From assembly GCA_963706905.1 (NCBI GenBank), contig CAVPNY010000020.1, forward strand, positions 1-64,000: 64,000 nt of DNA, given 5' to 3'. The DNA is from CAVPNY01 sp963706905 (lineage in GTDB: Bacteria; Chloroflexota; Anaerolineae; Anaerolineales; UBA4823). How positions within the stretch are numbered: the stretch's first letter is position 1; each line of letters starts with the position of its first letter. The position numbers and the translations under genes were made by a program. The notes under the pieces were generated by a model. It saw nothing but the letters and a program-made list of their open reading frames with translations, ran no database searches and was not told the origin of the DNA. Shown here piece by piece: positions 1 to 8,018 of this stretch.

Positions 1-48
1 GTCTGCTTCTCGATATCATGTTTCTAGAAACTTATGACGGTTTACTTA
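1..48 (+). mobile_element. Right end of an IS630-type element (second copy of the 17829-18934 IS)
   Basis: Bases 1-50 are identical to 18887-18936, the 3' end of the complete IS630-type element in this window. They include the last twelve codons and the TGA stop (35-37) of its transposase and the terminal repeat. Identity ends two bases before the ATG of the next gene. The rest of this copy lies outside the window. Confidence 0.85.
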
Positions 49-51
49 GTC

Positions 52-2053
52 ATGAACAAAAATGACAAAGCCATAAGCCCATCCAGAAAGACCAAAACCT
101 TGCTGGCGAGCCTGATCGCCTCGCCGTGGCTGCCGATCGGTTTGCTGTTGATGTTTTATCTGATCATCGGCGCGTTGACGGTGGTCGATTATGGTGAATC
201 CTGGGATGAACAGAAGCGCTACCTTTATGCTACCCAGTCTCTGGCCGCATATTCGGGCGATTACATCGGGTTGCGAACCGAGAAGGGGCCTTTCTATGTG
301 ATGATCGCCAAGCTGGGATCTGACTTCCTGCGGCGCATTTTCACTGGCTGGCTCCCTATCGAATCCTGGCATTTCATGCACTTTCTCTCCTTCTTGCTAG
401 GGATATTCTTCTTCTACTTAATATGTCTCCGTTTCCTGAATAAGTGGGCTGCTTTAGGGACCGTGCTGCTCTTCAGCACACAACCATTGATATGGGGACA
501 CGCTTTCATTAATCCTAAGGATATTCCTTTCATGGCTTTTTTCCTGGGGAGTATCGCACTGGGATTCCAGATGGTCGATGCCACACTCGCTGTATCAGGC
601 GCCGAAAAAACTACCTCAGAACGAGCGGAACTTCGCCCGGCATCCTTGCGTCAACGATTGACCAACGAATGGAACGAGAGAAAACCAGGAACCAGGCATC
701 TGTTGGGGGCAACAATCGTATTCCTGGTCGTAAGCCTGGCAGGGATAATCATCCTCAGTCCCTGGATCCGGCAAGCTATTGCGGATTTGATTCAGCAGGC
801 GTATACCTCCGGATCCAACAACTTTCTGGGGCGAATCTTCCTTTCCCAGGCCGAAAACATTAACCGAATTCCACTTGAAGCCTATATTCATAAAGGTGTG
901 GCGCGCTACAACCAATTGCTTGGCCTGTTTGTAATCCTGGCAAGTGCGCTCATCTTGTTGACCGGAATCGGTCTGTTTCCAAAAACCGCAAAAGAGATCT
1001 GGCGTAGTGCGATTAAACCCTCTCACAACGTAACAAGTGTGATCCTTGCCGGAGTTATGCTTGGTTTGGTCACTGCCATCCGTCCACTAGGACCAGCGGC
1101 TGGTGCTTTGGTCGCGTTTTACTTCTTGCTAAAAGCTGGTTGGAGATCGCTGCCGACACTGGCAGCATACTTTGCCATCGCGCTTTCAGTAACTTTATTG
1201 GCTTGGCCCAGTTTATGGGATGCCCCGGTGAGGAACTACCTGTGGAGCCTCTCCGAGTCGTCCGACTTCCCCTGGGGCGGGAAAGTGTTGTTTAATGGTA
1301 TAGACCTGGAGTTGGATCAGATTTCCGCGTTCTTACATGCCAACACTGATGACCTTGCAGTTTACAGAGACCAGCCTGGTTCTCTTTCTCACCGGTCTGT
1401 TGGTCGTCGTGGTCCAAGCTTTCAAACGAACCGTCGATTGGAAAAGCATGCTTGTGTTGAGCACGTGGGCCTTCCTTCCGATCTTGGCGGTGATCGTGTC
1501 CAGACCCACGCTCTACGATAATTTCCGGCACTTCTTCTTTATCGTGCCGCCTCTATTTCTATTCACTGGATCTGGATTGCAAGCGATCCTGGACCGGCTG
1601 AGAAGCCCACTATGGAAAACCTTGGTCGTTGCATTGGCGATCCTTCCCGGGGTTTACGGGATGATCACGCTCCATCCGTACCAATATGTGTATTACAATC
1701 GCCTGGCCGGCGGCTTGCAAGGTGCATTCCGGCGCTATGAGATGGATTATTGGGCAACGTCCTATCGGGAAGCGACCGAATTCTTGAATACTACGGCTCC
1801 CAAAAGGTCTAAAGTGATCGTGTGGGGTCCGGATCAGGTCGTCAGGAAATTCGCTCGAAAGGATTTGGTCATCAGGGAATACATTCCGGAGAAATCCGGC
1901 AGCAATGGAAACGCCGACTACGCCATTATTTCCACCAGGTACAATAAGGATCTACTTCTCTTCCCAGAAGGACAGACAATCCTGGAGATCGGTAGGGGAG
2001 GGGCGCTCCTATCCGTCGTTAAGCAGCTTCACCAGGTTGGAGCCCCAGATTAA
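52..2053 (+). pseudogene. GT-C (PMT/ArnT-like) membrane glycosyltransferase, frameshifted
   Basis: This is a polytopic membrane protein of about 665 residues in two frames. The N-terminal part has a short cytosolic head, a first TM helix, then an extracytoplasmic loop with acidic residues (WDEQKRY), typical of GT-C enzymes that use polyprenyl-phosphate sugars. Many TM helices follow, then a soluble C-terminal domain. The frame breaks at 1322-1324: deleting one T of the TTT run joins DQI to PRSYMPTLM and the second frame then runs to 2053. The ATG at 52 is chosen because the codons before it belong to the inserted IS end. No ribosome binding site remains, so the insertion probably removed the native leader. 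The substrate is unknown. The break may be a sequencing error. Confidence 0.7.
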
Positions 2054-2125
2054 ACTGGCTATCAACGCGGGACTAATAATCTAGATAAAGTAAATTTGTA
2101 GATGGGCGCTAGTCAGGCAAGGCGT

Positions 2126-2644
2126 TCACTTAGCGGGCTTCTCCATCTTTAGGTAATCTAGCCACGCTGGCCTACCTACCCACAGGAGCGTGACCGTGGG
2201 AAAGGCTATGCGGTCCAGGCCTGAGTTCACCCAGCTCCACCAGCTGATATCCTAGGCCATATCTGGGAGGAGTGTGAGTGGGTCGTGCTCGGTGAACTCC
2301 AGCACCCAGCCCTCATATTCCGCTCCCGGCGGCGGTTGTTCGCAGCGAGGGTCATCCGGCCACAGCCCGATCAGCACCTCACCCTGCAGGTGCAGGTCAG
2401 CGATCAACTGGTTTTGAATGGCTGAGGGCAGGTCACCGCCAGGGTAGATCGTGCCGAAACCAGCCTCCTGGACGACCGCTCAGGTCGGGTCAAGCGGATC
2501 ATCTGTGAAAACCACCCCGGCCGCGGTCCCTTCCAACACGGCAAAGCAGCGCAGGGCAGCTGGCTGGCGCGGGTCGAACAGGCTTCGCAAAGCGGGGGAG
2601 TTGTTGTGGGGGTCTAGCTGGGTGTAAGAGGTATTTCCCATCAT
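2126..2644 (-). pseudogene. GNAT acetyltransferase (PF12746-like), two in-frame stops
   Basis: A 173-codon frame starts at an ATG (2644) behind an AAGGAG box and is interrupted only by TGA (2480-2482) and TAG (2252-2254). The readable protein has the pattern of GNAT_acetyltran proteins (AVLEGTAAGVVFTDDPLDP, then AVVQEAGFGTIYPGG). The TGA sits where a Trp (TGG) would fit. It directly follows a fragment of a TrmO-like gene in the same direction, so it probably came with a displaced gene pair. Decay is more likely than recoding. Family assignment is from memory of the motif and is moderate. Confidence 0.55.
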
Positions 2645-2654
2645 CCACCTTAGT

Positions 2655-2700
2655 TTACTCCTTAACGCTGCGGGTGGCGTACTGGCCGGTGCGGACATCG
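2655..2700 (-). pseudogene. C-terminal remnant of a TrmO/TsaA-like gene
   Basis: The last fifteen codons encode DVRTGQYATRSVKE and a stop. This matches the end of the intact TrmO-like gene at 6829-7287 (DVRTGWYATRSVKE) at both protein and DNA level. Homology fades just upstream, near 2700. It precedes the GNAT pseudogene with the spacing of an operon. It is best read as the leftover of a second copy or a partial duplication. Confidence 0.6.
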
Positions 2701-2841
2701 CGGTATGTTGGGATGGATCAGGAGGGTTGCTGAGGCTACGACAAAACTACCTAAAGATGGTGACATTTGTCACTTCTCCGAGCGTCCAGTAAACGATAAA
2801 ATCCACCAAGAATCTCCGATTTCGAGTATGCAGGATAAAAC

Positions 2842-3306
2842 GTGGTCCCGAACATGATGATTATTCAAAGAACACGAAGTGTATATCTCCTGGTGATATC
2901 CTTGATTATGTTGATATCCGTCAGTTGCGGCGATAGCAAGCCCAATTCCAGGAATACCGGTTTTCAGATGGCCTCAATGGCGGGGATGCCGGCTGAAGTG
3001 CAAGCCGCGCCGGTGACCGTACAGCAAGCGTACCAAATCAATGTGGCCAACCCGGATATTATGACCCACATCCCGTGCTACTGCGGGTGCGGGGCGATGG
3101 GACATAAGTCGAATTACGATTGTTACGTGGACGGTAAGAATGAGGACGGCACGATCAAGTATGACACGCACGCGCTGGGTTGTTCGATCTGTGTGGATAT
3201 CACCCAGGATGCGATGCGGTTGCTGCAAGAAGGCAAAAGCGTCGAGCAGATCAAGGCGTATGTCGATCAGACTTACGCCCAATACGGCCCCTCCAACATG
3301 CCCTGA
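2842..3306 (+). CDS. PCYCGC-motif lipoprotein
   Basis: A 154-residue exported protein. The N-terminal hydrophobic stretch ends in a lipobox-like VSCG, so it is probably a membrane-anchored lipoprotein. The centre carries the diagnostic motif HIPCYCGCGAMGH and a second cysteine pair (GCSICVDI), as in the PCYCGC family (PF13798), whose function is unknown but whose cysteines suggest metal or redox binding. GTG at 2842 follows an AGGATA box; ATG at 2854 is an alternative. It is the first gene of a five-gene + strand operon with two CuA proteins, a ferredoxin-type membrane protein and a cytochrome, so a role in copper or electron transfer outside the membrane is inferred. Confidence 0.85.
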   Translation: MVPNMMIIQRTRSVYLLVISLIMLISVSCGDSKPNSRNTGFQMASMAGMPAEVQAAPVTVQQAYQINVANPDIMTHIPCYCGCGAMGHKSNYDCYVDGKNEDGTIKYDTHALGCSICVDITQDAMRLLQEGKSVEQIKAYVDQTYAQYGPSNMP

Positions 3307-3318
3307 GGCGAAAAACTG

Positions 3319-3777
3319 ATGCGGTTTCTGATCTGGTTTCGTTCGATTCCCCTGATCTGGAAGCTCATGCCCCTCCTGGCGGCGGTGGTTCTGGTTGCAC
3401 CATTGCCCTTTTCAGGAGGCCAGCCAACTGATCGACATTACCGGGTGGAAGCGGCGCGCTTCGCTTATTTCCCAGGTGTGTTGCGGGCGAACCCTGGCGA
3501 CCGGGTGACGATCGAGCTGGTTGCGACGGATGTGGTGCACGGATTGGAGATCGATGGCTACGGGGTAGGTATTACAGCCGATCCTGGGCAGCCAGCGAAG
3601 CTGACCTTCATCGCTGATCGGAGCGGCAGCTTCCGCATGCGCTGTTCGGTGACCTGCGGCGGGATGCATCCTTTTATGATCGGCAAGCTGCAGGTCGGTC
3701 AGAATCAGTGGCTGTGGCGGGGAGCGGGGCTGGCATTGTTGGTGGTCGTGGCTGGAGCGTGGAAGGTATGGAAATAA
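3319..3777 (+). CDS. Membrane-anchored CuA-type cupredoxin (Cox2-like)
   Basis: A 152-residue protein with an N-terminal TM segment, a cupredoxin domain and a C-terminal TM helix. CSVTCGGMHPFM has exactly the C-x3-C-x3-H-x2-M spacing of a dinuclear CuA centre, with an upstream His (VVHGLEID) as the other likely ligand. It is shorter than true cytochrome oxidase subunit II. The stop overlaps the ATG of the next gene (3768). With no catalytic oxidase subunit nearby, it is best seen as an electron-transfer subunit of an uncharacterised complex. Confidence 0.8.
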   Translation: MRFLIWFRSIPLIWKLMPLLAAVVLVAPLPFSGGQPTDRHYRVEAARFAYFPGVLRANPGDRVTIELVATDVVHGLEIDGYGVGITADPGQPAKLTFIADRSGSFRMRCSVTCGGMHPFMIGKLQVGQNQWLWRGAGLALLVVVAGAWKVWK

Positions 3778-5198
3778 AGCTGCAGGACGCTGACGAGCTG
3801 ACCTTTTTCCCACCAACGCCTGCGCAGTCCAGACGGATCACCGAGCGACAGAGCCGGTTTGACCTGACCCAGGTGAGGTGGATCAGACGGCTGATGGATA
3901 GCCGCTGGCCGCTGTTCCTGGCCAGGGCGATCACCCTGGCAGGTTTTGTCTTCACGATCCTGGCCGGGCTGTTTGGCTCGCCGGTGGGCAGCCACAATTT
4001 CGCTATCATCTTTGTGTGGCTGGCCTGGTGGACGGCGCTAAAGCTGCTTTTTATCCCGCTGGGCGGGCGGGCATGGTGCAGCGTCTGCCCGCTGCCGATG
4101 CCAGGGGAGTGGCTGCAGCGCGGCGGGCTAGTGAGCCGATCGGAAAGGCGGGTGGGATTGGGCAAGCGCTGGCCCAAGGCGCTGCGCGGCTATTGGCTGC
4201 AAGCCGGCCTGTTCCTGACGATCGGTATTTTCAGCGCGGTGACGCTGACCGACGCCCGAGTGACAGCCTGGATTCTGCTGGGGCTGATCGGCCTGGCGAT
4301 CGGGTTGAGCCTGGTTTTCGAGAATCGTGCTTTTTGTTCCAATGTTTGCCCGATCGGCGGGTTCACTGGCATGTACTCCCAGATGGCGCCGGTCGAGCTG
4401 CGCGTACGGGATGGGCAAGTATGCGCTGAGCATACTGAGAAGACCTGCTACCAGGAATGCCCGTGGGGTGTCTACCCCCTGGCGTTGAAGGACAGCTCCG
4501 CCTGCGGGCTGTGCATGGAATGTTTGCGGGTCTGCCCGCAGGACAATATCGCGCTCAACCTGCGGCCTTTCGGCAGCGACCTGGGGGCAACTCGGCGCAG
4601 CCAGCGACTGGATGAGGCCTTCCTGGCGCTGGTGATGCTGGGCTCAGCGCTGGCCTTCGCGGCAGTGTTCACTGGTCCGTGGGGCGGGCTGAAGGGGGCA
4701 GCCTATGCCATCGGCTCGCAAGCCTGGGTGGGGTACGCAGTTGGCTTTTTGGGGCTCAACCTGGTGGCGCTACCCCTGGTGTATGGGCTGGTAGTGCGAC
4801 TTGGCCAGCAATCCTGGAAAGGGTGGGCTTCTTTGCGGAGGTCGCTGGCGAATTATGCACAGGCCATGCTGCCGCTGGGGCTGTGTGCCTGGATTGCCTT
4901 CACGATTACCTTCGCCCTGCCGAAATTATCCTTTATTTTGAACGTGGCTTCTGATCCATTGGGGTGGGGATGGAACCTGTTCGGAACCGCTGACAGCATC
5001 ATCGAGTCAGCCAATTGGAGTTTTACCCCCCTGCTCCAAATCGGGGCGCTGGCTGCCGGCTTGTTCTGGTCGGTGAGGCCGATCTTCCAGCTTGCAGCGC
5101 AGGAGCCACCAGCACATAAGCAGTGGCGGAAGGCAGGTCCTCTGGCGGCATTCAGCCTGATTTATACGCTGGGCATGCTGTGGTTGTTGGTGGGATGA
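3768..5198 (+). CDS. NapH/CcoG-like polytopic 4Fe-4S membrane protein
   Basis: Translation is taken from the ATG at 3768, which overlaps the previous stop by ten bases; 476 residues. Several TM helices surround two cysteine motifs in cytosolic loops (CSVCPLPMPGEW and CSNVCPIGG), as in the NapH/NosR/CcoG family (Fer4_5). A C-terminal ferredoxin-like motif (CGLCMECLRVCPQD) follows. Such proteins move electrons between quinol or ferredoxin and extracytoplasmic acceptors. Its position between two CuA proteins suggests it feeds or drains a copper/heme relay. An FMN-binding domain as in NosR is absent. Confidence 0.8.
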   Translation: MEIKLQDADELTFFPPTPAQSRRITERQSRFDLTQVRWIRRLMDSRWPLFLARAITLAGFVFTILAGLFGSPVGSHNFAIIFVWLAWWTALKLLFIPLGGRAWCSVCPLPMPGEWLQRGGLVSRSERRVGLGKRWPKALRGYWLQAGLFLTIGIFSAVTLTDARVTAWILLGLIGLAIGLSLVFENRAFCSNVCPIGGFTGMYSQMAPVELRVRDGQVCAEHTEKTCYQECPWGVYPLALKDSSACGLCMECLRVCPQDNIALNLRPFGSDLGATRRSQRLDEAFLALVMLGSALAFAAVFTGPWGGLKGAAYAIGSQAWVGYAVGFLGLNLVALPLVYGLVVRLGQQSWKGWASLRRSLANYAQAMLPLGLCAWIAFTITFALPKLSFILNVASDPLGWGWNLFGTADSIIESANWSFTPLLQIGALAAGLFWSVRPIFQLAAQEPPAHKQWRKAGPLAAFSLIYTLGMLWLLVG

Positions 5199-6199
5199 TG
5201 ATGAAGAGAGAGTGGGTTGCCTTGTTAGTGGTGACCAGCCTGGTTTGCCTGGCAGGTCTGGCGGTAGCGATCGGCTGGCGCAAGCAAGCTGAAAGCATTC
5301 TGCTGCGCGCCAGCATGCCGGAGACGGGCGGCTGGCAGCCAGTCACCATCCTGGCCACGGTGGGAGAGCCGCTGCACCTGCGCCTGACCTCGCAGGATGT
5401 CACCCACAGTTTCGCCATCGGTCAGATGGATATGCAGCCGGTGGAGGTGACGCCGGGCGAGGTGACGGAGGTAACCCTGACCTTTGACGAGCCGGGAACT
5501 TACACCTATTACTGCACGCGCTGGTGCGGGCCGAATCATTGGCGGATGCGCGGCACGATCGAAGTGCAAGGCGATGGGCATTTCCAACCTGAGCCGGGCG
5601 CAAAGCCTCCCCTGTTCGTCCAGCTTGGCCTGGATATCGACGCACCGCACCCGGCAGAAGTCACCCCTTCTGCAAAGCCAGGCGCATTGGATGGCAGGCA
5701 ACTGCTGGAGGCACTGCCGGCACGCTACCGCAGCCAGATTTTTTACCGCTCCAACAGCCCGGTGCAAGCCTGGCAGGATTTACGGGCTGAGGCCATTGTT
5801 AGTCAGTTGAGTGACGATCAGATCTGGGGGTTGGTGGTCAGCATCTGGCAGGCCAACACCGAGTCAGAGACGCTCGAAATCGGGGAGGCACTCTATGTCC
5901 AGAATTGCGCTGCTTGTCATGGCGAGAGCGGCGCCGGTGATGGCCCTATGGCGGATGACCTGGTCCCATCGCTCCAGCCGATGGAAGGGTATGGGTCAAC
6001 CACTCCAATCGATTTTACGGAAGCTGCTAACATGTTAGGAGCTAGCCCGGCCGTCCTGCACGGCAAGATCACCCGCGGTGGGATGGGTACGGGAATGCCT
6101 TACTGGGGCCCGATCTTCACCGATGACCAGATCTGGGCGCTGGTGGACTGGCTGTGGACCTTCCAATTTGATTATGATTTAGAGGTGAATCATGAGTAA
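5195..6199 (+). CDS. CuA cupredoxin-cytochrome c fusion protein
   Basis: The ATG at 5195 forms an ATGA overlap with the upstream stop; 334 residues. It has an N-terminal signal anchor, then a cupredoxin domain with CTRWCGPNHWRM (C-x3-C-x3-H-x2-M, CuA). After a linker comes a class I cytochrome c with heme motif CAACH and a distal Met in GMGTGMPYWG. The order CuA then heme resembles caa3-type Cox2, but the usual long TM hairpin and a neighbouring subunit I are missing. Electrons could pass from CuA to heme or the reverse to a soluble partner. Translation is coupled with the next gene (eight-base overlap). Confidence 0.85.
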   Translation: MMMKREWVALLVVTSLVCLAGLAVAIGWRKQAESILLRASMPETGGWQPVTILATVGEPLHLRLTSQDVTHSFAIGQMDMQPVEVTPGEVTEVTLTFDEPGTYTYYCTRWCGPNHWRMRGTIEVQGDGHFQPEPGAKPPLFVQLGLDIDAPHPAEVTPSAKPGALDGRQLLEALPARYRSQIFYRSNSPVQAWQDLRAEAIVSQLSDDQIWGLVVSIWQANTESETLEIGEALYVQNCAACHGESGAGDGPMADDLVPSLQPMEGYGSTTPIDFTEAANMLGASPAVLHGKITRGGMGTGMPYWGPIFTDDQIWALVDWLWTFQFDYDLEVNHE

Positions 6200-6710
6200 A
6201 TCAAAAAAACCTTTAAAACGGAATAGCAAGCTGAAGGGCGATTTAGGCCTCCTCTCCAACCCGTTGATATGGATCCTGGGTGGGCTGATCTTGCTGGCAG
6301 GGACGTTCATTGTTGTTTGGAGAAGCGGCCAGCCACCTATCACTCAGTCGCCGCCGGTGGATATTGAAGTCAGCGGAGCGCCCAGCCTGAAAGTTGACCA
6401 GGAAAAAGTCGATCTGGGGGATGTACCGTTAGATAAAACCGTTACGGTCACGTTTCAGCTGTCCAACACCGGGGATGAGACCCTGCGCTTCACTCAGCAA
6501 CCATTTATCGAAGTCAAAGAGGGTTGTTGACCGCCCGTGCCAACCATCGGTGCGATGGTGCTCAAGCCAGGTGAACAAACCAGCCTCTCGATGAGTTTCA
6601 TGATGCACGCTGGTATGGAGGGAATGCACGATTTTCGGGTGCACATCCCGAATAACGATCCGAATCAAAAGGAAAAAGAGCTGGTGGTGCTCTCGAATTG
6701 GGTGCCGTGA
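6192..6710 (+). CDS. DUF1573-like membrane-anchored protein, candidate selenoprotein (Cys112-Sec113)
   Basis: The frame from ATG 6192 encodes a basic N-terminus, one TM helix (about residues 25-45) and a DUF1573/HYDIN-type beta domain. A TGA at 6528-6530 follows EVKEGC. The same frame continues without interruption for 59 more codons to TGA 6708-6710 with clearly coding sequence (PPVPTIGAMVLKPGEQTSLS, then Met/His-rich MSFMMHAGMEGMHDF). From memory, relatives carry GCCPP here, so TGA stands for the second Cys. A hairpin of 6 bp with a 5-base GGUGC loop begins 12 bases after the TGA, close to the E. coli fdhF SECIS geometry. The alternative is a nonsense mutation or error in a Cys codon. The Met/His-rich tail suggests copper contact, fitting its operon. 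Confidence 0.65.
6531..6559 (+). promoter_or_regulatory. SECIS-like hairpin after the in-frame TGA
   Basis: ACCATC (6543-6548) pairs perfectly with GATGGT (6554-6559) around the loop GGTGC. The loop G lies 18 bases after the UGA; bacterial SECIS elements need an exposed GU in an apical loop about 16-37 bases downstream. It lies inside coding sequence, as bacterial SECIS elements do. Short hairpins occur by chance, so comparison with relatives is needed. Confidence 0.5.
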
Positions 6711-6712
6711 GA

Positions 6713-6727
6713 GCTGGATCATCCAGC
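6713..6727. terminator. Short hairpin between convergent operons
   Basis: GCTGGA and TCCAGC pair around TCA right after the stop of the selenoprotein candidate, followed by a weak CATTTTAAT stretch. It may end the + strand operon. The convergent TrmO-like gene ends at 6829. Confidence 0.3.
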
Positions 6728-6828
6728 CCATTTTAATGTATGCGGTTTCGTCTCGCCTGAAGGGGCTATTCCAGCCTGTTACACCCTCACATGGGGTAGG
6801 GGGCGTCCAGTACATACGATTATCTTTT

Positions 6829-7287
6829 TCACTCCTTGACGCTGCGTGTGGCGTACCAGCCGGTGCGGACATCTTGGCGAATATCAAAATCCGGCACAAA
6901 GGGTTTGATATCCAGCAACGGGGTACCGTCAAACATATCCACGCCTTCGACTTCGAGGAGATTCTCATTGCGACTTACCAGCCGTATCACGGATAAGCCA
7001 AGCGGATTTGGCCGGCAGGGATGGCGGGTGCTGAACAGACCGCGTGGCTGGTCATCCAGGAAGGGTTTCACTTGCAGCGCATAGCCATGCGAGCAATGAA
7101 AGGCGTATAGCAAATGCAGGTGGGAAAAGCCGTCGATATCCTGCAGACCGGCGCAGAACTCAGGGAAAATCTCCACCTGCCCAATAGCCTCTGAGAGGGA
7201 GGCCTGGATAGGCACCTGGCTGGTATCTGTGAAGGGAGTGTGGATCACGCCGATCGGGCGCATGGTGAAAAAGATGTCTACATTCAT
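6829..7287 (-). CDS. TrmO/TsaA-family SAM-dependent methyltransferase
   Basis: A 152-residue protein of the TrmO (YaeB/TsaA) family, which methylates N6-threonylcarbamoyl-adenosine 37 of tRNA in E. coli. The short single-domain form is common in anaerobes and archaea, where it often sits beside metal or radical-SAM genes. Family landmarks are PIGVIHTPF at the N-terminus, HLHLLYAFH, and the RHPCRPNPLGLSVIRL loop. It ends the nine-gene minus-strand block and overlaps the DUF364 gene by four bases. The genuine substrate is unproven, and a role tied to the metal genes is possible. Confidence 0.8.
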   Translation of the reverse strand: MNVDIFFTMRPIGVIHTPFTDTSQVPIQASLSEAIGQVEIFPEFCAGLQDIDGFSHLHLLYAFHCSHGYALQVKPFLDDQPRGLFSTRHPCRPNPLGLSVIRLVSRNENLLEVEGVDMFDGTPLLDIKPFVPDFDIRQDVRTGWYATRSVKE

Positions 7288-8018
7288 AGCACCTCATCTT
7301 TGAAATATGTTAACAGCTGAACTCCCTGCACTTGCTGAAAACTTCCCCCCTGAGCAATGGTTCGAAAAGCGAGCTCCTCATCCACGACGCGTGCCCCGGA
7401 GAGGATAGATATGCCATAATCGAAGAGCAGCGGCGAGAGCGGTGTGCTCGGTCCAAGCAACATGACCAGTGCGTTGGGGGCCGCTAACGCCAACAGGGGA
7501 TCGAGGCTGTGGTTGATCAGCGTGCTGCTGGTGATGGCGACCACATCCGCCTGCGGCAGCAGGTCGGCGGCAGCCTCAGCGGGGAACTCGCCCTGTCCGG
7601 GATTCTGCTCGATCACCCACAACTCGCCGGCAGTCTGGCGGAGGCGTGAGATAAACGGGAAATGGCCGACCAGTGCCATGCGTTTGGCAGAGCCGCGCTG
7701 GATGAGCACATCGACTGCATTGCTGGGCGAGGCGGGTCGATCATCCATCTCCAGCAGCGAATTGAGCGCCGCAACTCCCAGGCTGGCTTCGAGCAAATTG
7801 TCCGCCAGAGCCCGCTCAGCGAGCTCGCGGGCACTCTTGAGGTGCAGGTTGCCAACATCATTGAGGTTGCCCTCCCCATGTGCATGGCTGCTTAGCAGGG
7901 TTGAGGCCAGGCCGCATGCCCGGCTGCAGACAGCCGTCCAGTGAAGCCCTACTAGTACGGAGCGCACAGGAGCGTCGGATCGGATACTAAACAGAAGATC
8001 GGTCAAGATACGGTTCAT
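7284..8018 (-). CDS. DUF364/DUF4213 Rossmann-like (putative heavy-metal chelation) protein
   Basis: The start is set at the ATG at 8018, which overlaps the upstream stop as ATGA; 244 residues. The N-terminal part matches the DUF4213 type (LVGLHWTAVCSR, then GEGNLNDVGNLH) and the C-terminal part the DUF364 Rossmann-like domain (VGHFPFISRL, VVAITSSTLINHSLDPLL, LGPSTPLSPLLF). These proteins are named heavy-metal chelation domains from structure and context; the reaction is not known. It is translationally coupled on both sides, between the thioredoxin-VKOR and TrmO-like genes, in a block that also holds a ZIP transporter and ArsR regulator. Confidence 0.8.
   Translation of the reverse strand: MNRILTDLLFSIRSDAPVRSVLVGLHWTAVCSRACGLASTLLSSHAHGEGNLNDVGNLHLKSARELAERALADNLLEASLGVAALNSLLEMDDRPASPSNAVDVLIQRGSAKRMALVGHFPFISRLRQTAGELWVIEQNPGQGEFPAEAAADLLPQADVVAITSSTLINHSLDPLLALAAPNALVMLLGPSTPLSPLLFDYGISILSGARVVDEELAFRTIAQGGSFQQVQGVQLLTYFKDEVL

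Noticed and set aside
2480..2482. Second selenocysteine codon in the GNAT frame
   Set aside because: The position fits Trp, not Cys, a second stop follows, and no hairpin of SECIS geometry was seen.
6736..6996. A + strand gene between the convergent operons
   Set aside because: It mostly mirrors the TrmO-like gene on the other strand.
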